From: Lepas anatifera
Lineage: Eukaryota > Arthropoda > Thecostraca > Lepadidae
Direction of reading: 5' to 3'
Assembly (NCBI GenBank): GCA_034440635.1
Contig: JAOTON010002229.1
Span: 992,001-1,056,000 of the forward strand
Length of the DNA: 64,000 nucleotides
The notes under the pieces are model-generated. The model had not been told where the DNA came from and made no database searches. It saw nothing but the letters and a program-made list of their open reading frames with translations. Both the position numbers and the translations under genes were made by a program. Below are positions 23,758-36,432 of the stretch, in pieces. Every line of letters begins with the position of its first letter. The first letter of the stretch is position 1.

Positions 23758-24773
23758 TTAACACGCGCCCCGCTGGGGGGGTGAAATTCGCCCCCGCCTG
23801 GTTTTTTGCCAGATAGCTCAAAACTAAGAAACGCAGAACAACAAAACTTACTGTACCTTATTCCTGATTAATATTACACATCTGACTAAATTTTTGAGTT
23901 AAGGTCATGTCAGGTCAAGAAGCTATTCAGGGTCAAGTGACCCGACCTCAAAACCTAAAATTACGAGTTTGAAGCAGCGCCCAGGGAACATTAGCAATCC
24001 AATCAGTTTGAAACTTCCACAATATGATAAGGTCATTAGGGTCTACAAATCTGCTATCTCGGAATTTGTATATTGTTGACCTAAGGTGGGGTTAATTTTT
24101 TGGTCACCCCATTATGTCTATGGTGAAAAATAGGATGGGCTCGTTTTCAGTAAATACTAGATAGATAAAGCTGAAAATCCTCCCATCGCCTATTCTTACC
24201 ACGATCTTGACCATAAAGTTAAGTTTTTGAGCATATGACCTCTCAAAGGTCATATCAGGTCCGGGAGCATAGAGTGATTGTTTTGCCAATAACTTTTCAA
24301 TGAATTGAGATAAAGCTCCCATTTTGCTTGCATTGTGCTTATATTGTCACGGGGAGTTCATTGATATGCAACATGACCATACCAGGTCACTCTGTGACCC
24401 TGACCTAGGTCGAGGTTAAGTCATTTTGACTATTTGACCAAGCAAGGTCATATTACACATCATTCGATTTGCCGCGATGAGAGGAATCCAGTGATGCATA
24501 AATATTTGCTCTAGCTTCCCTGAGGGCAGACCTAGAGAGCGAAACGTACACTGCTCTGTAGTAAGCCTATGGAGCGTTCTTTGACCTATGCTGACCTCAA
24601 TATTGAGCTGACATTAAAATTATTCGTATAAATTCGCTTCGTCTTGTCAAGAGCTTTCGAACGCCGCCCGTAATTTTCCTTTAGCATTCGTGGGGAACGA
24701 TATACGGAGGGGGCGAAAAACGCCCCCCCAGCGGGGCGCGTCATGCAAGGGACTCCAGCGGGGCGCGTGTTAA
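23758..24773 (-). mobile_element. TTAA-bounded element, K group
   Basis: TTAA with CACGCGCCCCGCTGGGG at the left, hairpin GGTGAAATTCGCC next. The right end is the long form: two CCAGCGGGGCGCGT motifs separated by a spacer with catgcaagggactc. It is inverted relative to 18974-19955 and homologous through the core, with shared phrases such as gaaagctgaaaatcctc-type and accataccaggtcactctgtgaccc. Confidence 0.85.
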
Positions 24774-25229
24774 GTTCCGTGCCTCCCACAATCACTGTAG
24801 GACGAGGAGTAGTATAGTGTCTTGGAAGAACACATTTTTGCTGCCGGAAAAATTTGGGAGATACCTTTTGAACGCGTTTATTAAAGTCCATATTCCCAAG
24901 GATCGGTCCCAGTTAAGAGTAAATAAAAGGTAAACAGTCCGGTGGTTTGGATGAGGATGGTGTGACAGAGCTGAAAATTGTGGAAACTAGTTCTTCATTT
25001 AAATTAATTAGTAGAAATCCTGGTTTAGGGGACTGACCTCTGAGCTCAGGGGCACATGCCGTTTTATCATCCCTTCCAAGAATCCACCAGTATAATACGC
25101 AATTTATATAACCAGGGGTGCCTAGGTATCACAAGCCGTTTAAGAGATTCCTCATTCCTCGTTAGCTTCGTCTTACAAGGGGAGTTTCCATTGAGTTCTT
25201 ATTCCCCATCTATTCATGACCAGCTCTGG

Positions 25230-27275
25230 GGCCCCCAAGTGTGGATCAGAGGCCTCCAGAGCAGCTTCCCTCATCCCCCCCAGTTGTGCCTCCAGGGACT
25301 AGACTAGCTCAGTGACCCCGCCCTGAGATGATGGGAGTTGGCCTTGTGTTCTTATTATCTGTCTATTCAAGACCACCCAGGGGCCCCTGATGTAGATCAG
25401 GGCCACAGAGCAGCTCATGCTTCACACAGGGACTAGACTACCTCATTGGTCACAGAGATGAGGTCATCAGACTAGCTCAATGGGCCACAGATAGGATCAT
25501 AGGACCTTAAACCAGTTCAAGAAGCCCCAGAACATTTTAAGGCGCCAGATCACCTCAGGGGGCCACAAGTCAACTTAAGAGGCTCTCACAAGCTCAGCGC
25601 CCAGACCAGCTCAGGGTACCCTCAAAACCTAGATCCGCTCTTGTGCCCCAGATCAGCTCTTGGGGCCCCAGATCAGTTCAGGGGCCTCAAGTCAGGCCAG
25701 GGGGCAGGATCAAGTCAGGGGCACTAATTCAGCTCATGAATCCCTCACCAGCTCGGGGCCCAAGCAGTTCAAAAGCCCCAGAGCTGCTCAGGGGACACCA
25801 GATCGGCCAATAGGACACCAGATCAGCCTCGGAGACAAACAATCAGCTCTGTGGTTCCCGACCAGCTCGGGGCCCAGATCCGCTCGGGAATACCAGATTA
25901 AGTCAGGAGTCACTTAATCAGCTCAGGAGCCCCATACCATCTCAGGGTCCCTTACCAACCCCTGTGGGCCCAGCTCAGCTTAGGGCCTGGGAGCTGCTCA
26001 GAAAATTACGTAATCAACCCAGGAGGCCCGGGTCAGTTTAAAGGGCACCATATAAGCCATGGGGCACCAGACTAGCTCAGAGGGAATAAGATGGGCTCAG
26101 GAGACACACTGATGACTCAGCAGGCACCAGATCGACTCAGGGGGTATTCGTTAAGTTCAAGAGGCAGTATATCTGCTCAGGGTGCACCAGATCGATCAGC
26201 GCACGGGGCAAGTTCAAGTCAGGGGCACTAAATCAGCTCAGGGATCCCTCACCAGCTCGGGGCCGCCCAATCAGTTCAAAACCCCCAGAGCTGCTCAGGG
26301 GACACCAGATGCCCATAGGGCACCAGATCAGCTTCGGGGACAAACCATCAGATCAGTGGTTCCCGATCAGCTCGGGAATACCAGATCAAGTCAGGAGGCA
26401 CTTAATCAGCTCAGGAGCCCCATATCATCTCAGGAGCTCTCATCAGCCTCTGTGGGCCCAGCTCAGCTCAGGGCTTTAGAGCTGCTCATGAAATCACGTA
26501 AGGAGGCCCACATCAGCTTAAAGGGCACCATATTAGCTCAGGGGGTACCAGACTAGCTCAGAGGGCATCAGATGGACTCAGGAGGCATCAGATCGACTCA
26601 GTTCAGTTCAGTTCAGTATATTAAGAAACAATCCACACGAGTTAAAAGCAATGGGGTGCCTTTTCGTGTTTCCACATCAGTCATTAAAAGAAGGCAACAC
26701 TTAAGATAAGATAAAAACTTGGGGTAAAAGACAGAAAAAATCAAATTTCAGGGGCATTAGTGCAGCTCAGGTGGCATCACATCGATCCGCTCGGGGGCCA
26801 GATCAGCTCCCAGCACCCCAGACTATGGCAGGAGCCTAATTCAGCCCAGGGAGCAACATAACAACTCAGGGGACACAGGGTGGGCTCAGAGCGCACCAAA
26901 CCAACTCAGGGGGGTGGGCACCAGGCCATCTAAGGAGACATTAATAATCAGCTGAGGGGGAACCTAATCAGCTGAAGAGGCACCATATTGACTTAGGAGA
27001 CAGAATCAACTTGGGAAGGCATGAGATCAGCTCGGGGGCCCTAATCAGCTCAAGGGGCACTAAATCAGCTATTAGGGCACCAAGCAAGCTCGGAGGCATT
27101 AGACTAACTCAGAGGGTATTATATAGGTTCAGGAGGCACAATTATTTGCTCAGTGGGGCACTCGATTGACTCATGGGCACTAGATCAGCTTAGAGGGCAA
27201 GTAATCAACTTAAGGGGCCAAGACCAGCTGAGAGGCCACGAGATGAGCTCAGGGAGCACCAGATTAGCTTCGCTC
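25230..27275 (+). repeat. Degenerate ~20-27-bp tandem array with ~504-bp higher-order unit
   Basis: The phrase ggggcaccagatcagctca and variants recur for 2 kb. A longer unit is itself duplicated. From caagtcaggggcacta at 25711 and again at 26215, the order of variants is preserved for about 330 bp, so the local array was copied as a block. A non-repetitive segment interrupts it at about 26605-26750. The short ORFs inside are by-products of repeats with few stops. Confidence 0.9.
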
Positions 27276-27565
27276 GTACGATTATTGGCGACGATGAGGC
27301 ATTAGGTGGACATATACTAGGTGCCCATACTTTTCCCGGGTGCTTGGAAAGGCGACAGAATGCCCTAGCTGACCGAAAAAGGTATTAAGTTGCCCAACAA
27401 TAGTTTCAATCGCTACATGTAGTCCAGTTGCATCTAGGCTCAACGGCGTAGGGCACTAAATTTCGAGCGGCACGGCCCAAATTGGGTACACCACCTGGCA
27501 ATCAAAAGGGCACCCCGGCAGTGATGGGGGCACGTGCCCCCTGTGCCCCCGCCCTGGCTCGTTAG

Positions 27566-27990
27566 TACGGTATTTTCAATGAGATGAATGGTCTTAGGAT
27601 TTAGACTGATCGAATTGTGGCAACCAGATGAAAAGTAATTGCTTGAGGGTTTGAATCAAGCCTTAGTGCCTTTTACTTTGAATCACAAGTTGTGCGGAAA
27701 TTCAATACAAATGGTTGTGCATGAAATGGAACAGCGCAGTAGCAAACTTTGGCACGCTGTACCGAACTACAGTGTCACCTGGAAACCCATGATAAAAATG
27801 GAGCTCTCCCTTTAAGCCGATGATTGAACTTTAAAAGTTTACATCACACATCCTGCTCCTTCTCAGATATCAGGATTTCTGAGCGATTCATTCTTCACCC
27901 TCGTCAGAACCACCATCACCACCCTCCTCTAATACCCCCCTCTCGCCCCAGTGAGGCCAACAGACGCAGTGACCGCATCACCACCCTCCA
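27566..27990. other. Unassigned spacer
   Basis: No recognisable feature in about 425 bp. Confidence 0.3.
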
Positions 27991-28462
27991 ACAGTGATAC
28001 CCCCTTCCCCCACTGAGCCCAGCGGAAGCACCGACCTCCATCAGCGAGATGCCGCTTGGAAACCGCGCCCTCACCCGGTCGCACTCGTAAACCACATCCC
28101 GAGAAATTTTGGCCAGCCGGCGTTTCAGCCTCACTGGTCCGGCGGGGAACTATGCCATGAATCGCCACGATCGCCACTGACACGGCGCGGCGGCGGCTGC
28201 TGCAGTGTTCGATTGTGGCTCTCCAGTTCCGGCGACTCAGACACGCTCCCGGCCCAAGGCGGGTCTTCTGGAGGCGGCGATAGCGCCAGATGCAAGAAAA
28301 ATGGATCTATCGCTTTGGCTTTGTGGTGAAATTAACAAGCACACTGGAGAGGAGAGGATCCTGGAGTGTTCAAGAGGACGTTTTTAAGATGGCTGAAGAA
28401 CCGAATGGAGTCGAAAATTGCTGCTGGCCTGTATTTAAGAGGTGTGGTTTATGTTAAAAGGT
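27991..28462 (+). promoter_or_regulatory. CpG-rich stretch, candidate first exon with splice donor
   Basis: A GC- and CpG-rich block ends in AAAAG|GTGAGCG at 28462, a good donor consensus. Just upstream an ATG in strong context (aagATGGCT at 28388-28396) opens only 22 codons before TAA. The exon would therefore be untranslated or carry a short upstream ORF. No downstream exon was identified. This is composition plus a donor, so weak evidence. Confidence 0.3.
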
Positions 28463-28908
28463 GAGCGCGTGGAACAGAGAAAACAAATCTTGAAAATTTA
28501 TCAATAATTCTTCACATAGGAACTATCCATAACTGACGTAGCGAAGGGAAGTCAGCCAGAGTGATATCAAATGCTGCTCATAGGCGTTAGAAAGTCAAAT
28601 ACACTGGTAAATGGAGGTAGAGAAAAACACAAAATATGTGTTACGTAAACTGATGGATGGTCGTTCAGGCTTTCAGTCAGATCTATATTTTGAGGTCACC
28701 ATTCTTGTGTCGTCGCACCAGTTCAGCTGCATTGCAGACCCTATGGTGACGTCATAATGTCATATAACCGGAATTATATATCAATCATCTAAAATGAAAA
28801 TCGGGTTCAAGGTAAAGGTCACAAGTCACGGTCATACCATCATGTTCAATGCCATTGACCCGAGTGCCTTTGGCTCTAGCTGAGGTATAGCGTATATTGT
28901 ATTGGGAC
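28463..28908. other. Unassigned sequence
   Basis: A few AGGTCA-like hexamers (gaggtcacc, aaggtcacaagtcacggtca) occur at 28690-28830. No boundaries are visible. Confidence 0.3.
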
Positions 28909-28920
28909 ATAACAGTTAAT

Positions 28921-29026
28921 CACATTTGAAGTGATCGCCATCCTTTAGATGCTGACGAAGACTACGGTCGAAGCGCGTACATCTGCTGTGTTGGGTCAAA
29001 CGTGAATGCCTGCCAATCACTGTTAT
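28921..29026 (+). ncRNA. 106-bp insertion with hammerhead-like core
   Basis: The 12-bp sequence ataacagttaat occurs at both sides (28909-28920 and 29027-29038), marking an insertion. Inside, AGATG (28947-28951) precedes CTGACGA (28952-28958), then GAC-TACG-GTC, then GAAG (28970-28973). CATCT (28980-28984) can pair with AGATG as stem I. This matches a minimal type I hammerhead with one deviation (GAAG for GAAA). Such ribozymes occur in Penelope-like elements and retrozymes. Confidence 0.5.
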
Positions 29027-29038
29027 ATAACAGTTAAT

Positions 29039-29827
29039 ATTTTATGCTAAGGCGAAAGCCATAGATTCACCGATAAGGCCAAGGTAAACCTTTGTTTTAG
29101 GATCAATTTATCATGTGGGGCTAACATCCAGCTTTTACTGCAAACAAACTTCAAAGCTTCTCCGCTGACCCAATTTTCCTAAACCGCGGGCAGACCAGAT
29201 TTACACTGGCTGATTATTTTCGGCGCGCTCCCAACATTAACTTTCGAATTCTAGCCACATAAACTAACAAAATAATGTTAATCATATTGGATATTAAAAC
29301 TCGCTTCACAACCCTTCACAGGCTGGAAAAAATGTAGCAATAACCTAATGCTGGTCTGTTAGATCTTTCCATGTGCATTGGATTTTCCCCAGACCTGATA
29401 GCAGTAATCAGTTATTTTTTCTTGAGGGATGCCAAAACGTGTAGACAGAACTGTATAACGCTTTATTATTTCCGAATGGTTTCAGATACCATGCCAGATA
29501 AGTATCTTACTTGATTCCCCTTCCACATCAACGCCTGAGGTCACAATTTCAAATACCGCTGAACCTAACTTTGAGTTCTGAGACGTGTTTGGAACAAGCG
29601 CAAATTGAAATCAAACCTTAACTTGGAGGCTGTAACACTTGTACCATAGTTTCAGAATTAATATTTGAAGTCACAGCCCGACATAGGGAAACGGTGAGGA
29701 ACAGCGGCAAAGTTTCAGATTTAGGAATTCGGGCAAGCAGATCCTTCCCACGAGGTTTAGGGGAGAGGGAAGAGTTACACACCTAGCCTTCTTCAGCAAA
29801 GGAAAAACATGGCTGAAGCATAATCAC
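29039..29827. other. Unassigned AT-rich sequence
   Basis: No gene or repeat boundary is recognised. Confidence 0.3.
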
Positions 29828-31893
29828 TTAACCTTCGCCCGGGTGGGGGGTCTTTTTAGACCCCCCTCGGGTTTTTCCGAAGTGACCAAAAAACGGCGGC
29901 GCGCAGGCCGCCAAACTTGGTCTAGCTGTTCCTTCATCATTTTTACATCTTTCCTGAAAATTTTGGCTCAAGGTCATATCAAGTCAGGTCACCAGGCCAG
30001 GTGAAGTGACCTCACCTCAAAAAATACTTAGGACCGCATAACTAAAAGAAAGGTTAATCGATCAAGTTGAAACTCATACCACATATTGGGCCCACCAGGA
30101 GCTACAACATTTGTTCCAGGATTTTTGATATTGGTGACCTAAGGTCATGTGCAGAGCGTGACCTCTCCATTGTCAATACATGGGGAAAATCACGAAATGA
30201 GCTTTTCTCAGTAAGTATGGATGAAATCAACTTCAAACATCGGTTGTGACCTGCTCTTAGCCCATTTCTGAAGCTGATACCAAAATTTTTGACTTGTGAC
30301 CTTTAAAAGGTCACCTTAGGTCAAATAAGTATTTTTTGGTGTTTTTCTCTATAAATTTTGAATAAACTAAGATAGAGCTTTTATTTTGTCACCAAAGTGT
30401 TTGTATAGTCACTGGAAGTCAAATGATATACATCATGACTATACTAGGTCAAGTTGGGTCAGACCGTTGACCTGGGTCAGGTCAAATTCTTAAATTTGAC
30501 CTGGCATAGCAATATCATATATCATTCGATTCGTATTGACGAGAGGATTGCAATGGTGCATAAACTATGTCTGTATCTTGTTTGTTTTGGAAGCTATTAG
30601 CGAAAAAGTAAACGCCCTTATGCATGTGTAGACCTGTGTCTACTGTTGCTGGACGAAGTGCGCTACCACCATTGTTATCGGTGACGTCACTGTGCCGCAT
30701 CCTGTGACGTCATCGTGACCCTCCGCCGGCTAGACAGCAGATGTCGCTCAAGTCTTCCGGTTGGAAACTGATTTTCTGAAAATAGGTTTATTTGATTTCT
30801 AGACTTATGTGGTGAACTTCTCTTGTCAAATGTTAATACAACTAATTAGTCTCCGCACTTATTTTCACCGTGAGCATTTATTACTGCCCACATAACTTGC
30901 CCTTCCGGCTCTGCCCCGACTGCCGCCTGGCGGCCAGGTCAAGCATTGACCCCGGGTCATTTCCGCTACAGCATCGAGCGAGAGCGCACGTGTGTGCGGG
31001 TGACACCTTCCTGTGAACGTAAGTGTATTCGGATATTCGGATAATTCTGTTGCGACTATTTGATATTTGATATGGCATTGTAAACGTGTTTGCGTAAAAC
31101 CTGATTGATTCTAACGGTGTTAAATTTAGATGTGATTTATATTGGTTTGTGATTTATGATTTACTTGTGGTTTGCTTGGTTCTTGTCAAACGAGTGTTTG
31201 AATATTTGAAATGTTTCCCAGGGCAGAATTATGAAGATTTGAAGTCACGAGATGTTATAAAATAAAACCAGAAACGGCATCACTACTTTTGGGCGACCGA
31301 GACAGCGGAAGCAGTTTGAGCATGCGGCTCATACCGACGGGGCCATGAGGAGACCCCGTCTACATTTTGGTGACAGCGTCGGTCCTAATGCCTAGGTTTT
31401 TTTAATGGGTGGTTATCGTGCTTGTGTTACTAAGTGCTTGCAAAAATACCCACACTTTTAAGCTTTCACACGCGCGTTGGAGGGGATCCTGAAGTACCCT
31501 CAACCAATGCCGGATACAAGTAGGTGGACTAGGGGTCTCATACCCCGTCGAAATGACAGAGTGCCTATAGTGATCCATAGGCGGAGGCTGATTCCAGGCA
31601 GTGATTCCTTATTATTACGTGCTATGAATCTCTCCCAGATAGACCTCAGGACCATGCATACTCACACTGCTGCCGCTTGGAACATTTTTTGGAGTTGAGG
31701 TCACCTGACCTGTCCTGGTAACATGACCTGGCATGGCATTGACTTGAAATGTACAAATGTTTGTGGAAATGATGAGGAAACTGCTTTACCCAGTACGGCG
31801 GGGCTGCGTGGCTCCATTTTTCACACCACCTCGGAAAAACTTGCGGGAGATGGGGGACAAAAAACCATGAGGGCTAAATTGGGGCGAAGGTGC
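29828..31893 (+). mobile_element. TTAA element, F group, interrupted
   Basis: The left end is TTAACCTTCGCCCGGGTGGG, hairpin GGTCTTTTTAGACC, then cGGCGGCGCGCAGGCCGCC. The core AGGTCA region is at 30430-30545. The right half resumes at about 31655 (gaggtcacctgacctgt, then cagtacggcggggctgcg) and fades at ggggcgaagg near 31885; the right TTAA is lost. About 1 kb between 30590 and 31650 is foreign, probably a later insertion. Confidence 0.6.
30703..31364 (+). mobile_element. Possible solo-LTR-like segment
   Basis: A segment starting TGTGACGTCATCG and ending GTCTACA is followed at once by ttTTGGTGACAGCG. That phrase resembles the primer-binding region next to the 5' LTR of Ty3/gypsy-type elements. 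AATAAA lies at 31261. There is no second LTR, no gag or pol and no clear target duplication. Low-confidence suggestion. Confidence 0.25.
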
Positions 31894-32529
31894 CTTCCAA
31901 ATCGCGACGAGAGCAAGGATATTTCCTAGAACTCAGCGAAGGTGATCAATTATACCGCCCAAAGCAGATCCAAGCTTATTTAGCTGCGTTTCATATCGAT
32001 TAGGGGAGAGTGGGGAGACATGGGACGCAGGAGAAGTGGGACACGCCCATTATTGAAGCTAGGAGTGAGCCAAAATTATAATTTTTTCGCTGATTCCCGC
32101 ACTATACGTGCCGCTGCCCATCGCTAGGGCGTCAACTTCCTTTTCCGGTGGGTGCTGGAAGCGGGAGATGAGTGTTCCTTAAAAAGTTAATTTTTTCACA
32201 TTTGCTTGAGTGGATTGTTTGCTAAATATGTTACCGAAAAGTTGGCTATTTTGGTCCACTAAAGCTGGTGTCGTATTCTCCATAAGACCATAAGTTCAAT
32301 ATGGCGGACTTATCTATAAAAAAGCAGCATTTCACCCATGCCAACAGCAGGGGCGAATCCAAGTGGGGGGGGGCGATGGGACGATCGCCCCCCCTTGGGC
32401 CGACCTTAAGCACTGAAAAGAAACGTCCCCTCTGCAGCCGCCCCCTCCTCCCCGCAGGAAGGACGGCTCTACCCTTGCCCGGCAAATTGTCTTCCAAATG
32501 CCATCCAAATTTAGTGTAGTCGGGACCCT

Positions 32530-33130
32530 TGTAATCCACTTAAAGTCTCTGAGTCTGCGACCGGGCCCCTCAGAATTATCCCAGGTGCACTACCGAAGCC
32601 GAGACCCTATTACCACCCGTTGCAGAGCATTCCCTGTATTTCACCCGGACTCCCTGTGGCTGCAGCCGGCCCCCTGTGCTTAACCCGGGCGTCATCTGGC
32701 TATCCGGGCACCCTAACATGTCTCCAGGCCCTTTGTAGTCCACTTGGAACCTCCGAGTCTGCGACCGGACCCCTCAGAATTATCCCGCACCCACTGCTAC
32801 CGAAGCCGGGCCCCTATTCACAGCCGTTGCAGAGAAATCCCCCTGTAATCCACCCGGGCCCTTTGTGACCACAGCCTGGCTCCCTGCGGTTCACCCAGAC
32901 CTCCTATGGCTATCTGGGCCTCCTGAAATGCTTCCGGGGCGCCTGTGGTTCACTGGGGACCTATGTGTCCGCGACCGGGCCCCTCACGATAGCCTCAGAC
33001 ATACTGTGGCCGAAGCCAGTCTCCTATTTCCAGCATTCATGCCTCCCCCATGGTCTACCTGGACCTTCTGTGGCTACTGTCGGCCCCTACCTTGCTTGTG
33101 GGCTCCCTTTGGTCTCGGCCCTTTGTAGCT
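32530..33130 (+). repeat. GC-rich ~205-bp tandem repeat, about 3 units
   Basis: The landmark tgcgaccgg(g/a)cccctcagaattatccc occurs near 32556 and 32760. A diverged form, gcgaccgggcccctcac, occurs near 32972. Each landmark is followed by a ccgaagcc box at a similar distance. Shorter ~25-bp sub-repeats (ctgtggct/gcccc) are visible within units. ORFs here are repeat by-products. Confidence 0.75.
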
Positions 33131-35033
33131 GTAACTTTGGGCCCGGGTTGGGAGTAGTATGTATAGAATCTTAAAATCTTAATTCACGCAGGCCATAGAA
33201 TATTGTATGCGGGCTAAGATGGTCCTGATCAGTGATCTTAGTCCAAATTTTCCCATTCCATGGATTTGTGGAGATCCAGTCCAATGATGTGTGGACCTCA
33301 GCGATTGTAGGGCCAGTTTATAGTTGTTGGGCTACTACAGTTCTTGGAATTGTTTACCCCCAAAACGGAGGTTGACGTTTTTCTTGCTCGCCGATACATT
33401 TTCATGTACACGTTTTTTATTTAAAAAAATTATAATTTGCACAATCGGGCCCCCCACAGCTATTCAGGGTTCTCTCGAGGAGGCCGGGCCTCCTGTACGG
33501 GTTCGCCTTCCCTTGGGAAATTGCTGGATCTGCTCCTCGCCAACACCTATATACTATGTACGTCCCCGCAATTGAAATTGCCATAACTAGGCTCGACCGG
33601 CTTAGGATGGATATCTTGCATCCTATGGTGCCTATAGGTTTAGAAACGGGTGCATCATGTGTATTTTTTCAAGAGCTTTCCAGTGGTCACCATTATTCAC
33701 TAATCTGACATCTGGGTGAGAAAATATTACACAATTACTGATTTTGCTGCTTTCTGACGGGGTAGTCTTCGGCTGACTTGCCACCGCCTCTGATAATCCC
33801 TGACCCTCTCGCCCATACCTGGACCACGTGACCTCACAGATGAATGGGCGGTTGGCATTGTGCCAGCTCATTCATCCCTCTCACAAATCTTGTCGTGTCT
33901 GAGGGGCACTCGTATTGTAATTGCTCCCACTGTGTTGCTGTGTGCTGGACAACTGGCGTCACTGACCTGGGGCCCCGGTCAGTGGCAGAAACCACGCAAT
34001 GCAGTGGCAGAACCACGAGTTGCTTTTTGAGGGGGAGCAATATCCAATAAGATGGGCACAGATGGGGCAAACCATCGAAATATATTTTGCTGCGGGGAAG
34101 CACACGAATTTTCCCTCCTATATCCGTCCTTGTGCTTGGGTTGCAGAAACATGTAAGCTGTCATTGGCTGCCGGGCTCCCCTCACCTGCATGTTTATTTA
34201 GACAGGATTCTGGTAAAACGGCTGATACAGTGATACAACTTTGTTTGGAGGTTTCATTAAAATAATATTTTCAGATACTCGTCAGAAGAGGGGACAGTTG
34301 GAGCCATAGGTGGATCCAATGGTAAAGGAATGCAAGTCCCCCTCATTGACCCTCGGCGTCCCTAAAATGATCACAGCATTCCTCTAAACGGTCGATGGTA
34401 CTTCCTGAAATGTCACTTCCACCCCTCCCCAGGATGCGAAAATCGGCACCCCGCCATAGGATTTGGCACCCACCTGAAAGCTTTTACCGGCCAAAAGTGG
34501 CACCCAATTTGTACGGATGACGTCCCACCCCCCGGCAAGGTGACCCCCATCGGTGATCCTGGATCCCCTATGGTGGGGGCAGGCCCCCAATTTTCATTAA
34601 ACATCGCGATTTAAGAAACAATAGGAAAATCGGGCATTGTGTGGGCAGCATTTTGCGAAGGTCTCAAGAAGCCTGAACCTGACGAGGTTTTGTTTTTAGA
34701 TCGGAAATTTTCTTGTCAAGGGTGACGGTTCACTGGCTCTATCACCGTTTCGTCGGTGGCGGCGATTATTTATTATGGGACAATTGCTTCCAACTAAATG
34801 AGCTTAATTCCGTCCACAGAGAATTTTTAAATTTCCAGCTTGAGAACCTTTGTAGGGTCTATTTCTCGGGAGCATAAAACTGTGCCCTCGCTTGACTAAA
34901 ATCACGCAGTCGTCTCCCCTCAACGAACGGCAACCATTGCTTTAACTGGGGAGGATTGAGTTTCCATGAACTGGCCTCTAGACTGACATCACACGGTGCA
35001 AGCTTGGCATAGCGTTTGCGATAGTCTCTAACC

Positions 35034-35205
35034 AAAATTGTTGGGGTTAGACGACGCTCCAGCTCTCAAAGTTATATGGCGTTACCAACTCTCACCCTGT
35101 AAGGAGAGATTTGGTGCATTTGATCATCATACCTATTCAGAGAATCTGCCTGGACATGAACCCAAGGAGTTGAACCCGGGGGAGTTGAGCCAGGGAATCA
35201 GCGCT
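35034..35205 (-). mobile_element. SINE fragment, copy-1 first
   Basis: On the minus strand the tail agagttggtaacgccatata ... gtctaaccccaacaat matches the 3' part of the SINE at 44623. The tRNA-like head is decayed but keeps a B-box-like ggttcaactcc. The equivalent in copy 2 is at 52390-52560. Confidence 0.6.
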
Positions 35206-36105
35206 AGGTTTCTTGCGGCCTTTTGGCAGCACCCTCACTTGTCGGAAGGATATGATCATATTTTTATGCTGAAAATATTAGATAATTTGTAGCAGTATTA
35301 CAAAGGTATAAAAGCCTATGTAGCAGCTTTAGCGGTGATAGTGATCGTTGTTGAGAGTATCATTAGCGGTAAAATTGGTCAGTGATGGATCTAAGCCGTA
35401 GTTTTGGTGGGACAAACAAAAATCGAAACGCAAGAAAAAAAACGTCGCGCAGTGAAAGCTTTCGCCACAATCTAACTAGCCGGCAGGTAGGGGAGGCGGG
35501 GAGTGGGAGTAAATATAAGTCGAAAAGCAAAACAAACAGGCGTCACTGGATGAAATATGTGGCCACAAAATGCTTGCTTTCGATATCCAAGGATCATTCA
35601 TCCAAATACGATTTTACATATCAAGAGGACCAGGCTCCAATATTCACACTGAAGTTGACTGGTTCTGTTTGAAAATGATTTCTTCAGTTAAAGCACCAAC
35701 ACCCTGCTTATGAACTTAAAAGGAGCCGGGGAAAAGGTCGACAGCTTGGGGGAGGGGATAACATTATGGTTTTGCTCCGAGTTTTTTTGTTCGGGGAGAA
35801 AATACGTATTGTCCCCCTCCCCTTGGGTCCTCCATTAGAACTGGGTGCTGTTTGAGGGGTCTCGTTGCCACGTGCGACCACCGAGGGTAAAAGGGCAGTG
35901 AATAGTGAATGTTTCTCTGATGAAATCCACCAACTCGAGAGCTACTACTCTTCGAAATTTAGCACGACATTGGTTCCAGCTATTATTGATGTTAAAATTG
36001 TTCGATGTGTCGCTGAAATGAAAATATTTTAGGATAAATATTGTTTGCATATTCTGGTTGGGCGAAACCAGAATATTACCCGGGGACCTTGTAACCAAAG
36101 CCTAC

Positions 36106-36432
36106 CTTTGGCGGACGCAGGGGGGCATTCCGGTCATGGCCCCCAAAGCGCTGGAGGGGGGCCAAACTATCTTTCCCCCAAACGCCGGATAAATTTTTGA
36201 AAAAAGGTGTGTACACTAAGCCTGTAGAACAAAAAATATTCGCTTCCCCCTCCCCCCGGAGAGCGATCATACACTTGGAGAGGTAGCTTATACTAGATCT
36301 GTCGAGCACTGAAAAAAGGTGTTTACAATAGGTATGTAGAGCAAAAAATCTTCGCTCCCACCCCTTCCCCCCCACAGGGGGGACAGGCAGACATGGGTTT
36401 GCCCCCAAAACTCGGGTCTGTGTACGCCCCTG
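36106..36432. mobile_element. hAT-like MITE in copy 1
   Basis: An exact 8-bp duplication AAGCCTAC lies at 36098-36105 and 36433-36440. The termini CTTTGGCGGACGCAG and (minus strand) CAGGGGCGTACACAG share the GGCGnACnCAG core. The interior has two cagagcgatcat-/gtagagcaaaaaat-type direct repeats. The same insertion is in copy 2 at 53462-53792, so it predates the duplication. Confidence 0.8.

Larger units (their letters stand above)
23344..27557. mobile_element. hAT-like composite element, 4.2 kb
   Basis: The left end is CAGGGGCGCAGC and the right end (minus strand) CCAGGGCGGGGGCAC. Both are followed by G-rich ggggggcac blocks. The flanks CTCGCTAG (23336-23343) and CTCGTTAG (27558-27565) match in 7 of 8 positions, as expected for an aged 8-bp duplication. 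Inside are a nested TTAA element (23758-24773) and a 2-kb degenerate tandem array. No transposase is seen. Confidence 0.65.

Noticed and set aside
25230..27290. Regular spacing of short repeats, considered as a CRISPR array
   Set aside because: Eukaryotic context, no constant repeat/unique spacer alternation; it is a degenerate tandem array.
33834..34265. ORFs of 68-89 codons repeated in both large copies
   Set aside because: They recur only because the element is duplicated. No domain, and small indels between copies shift the frames, so no constraint is evident.
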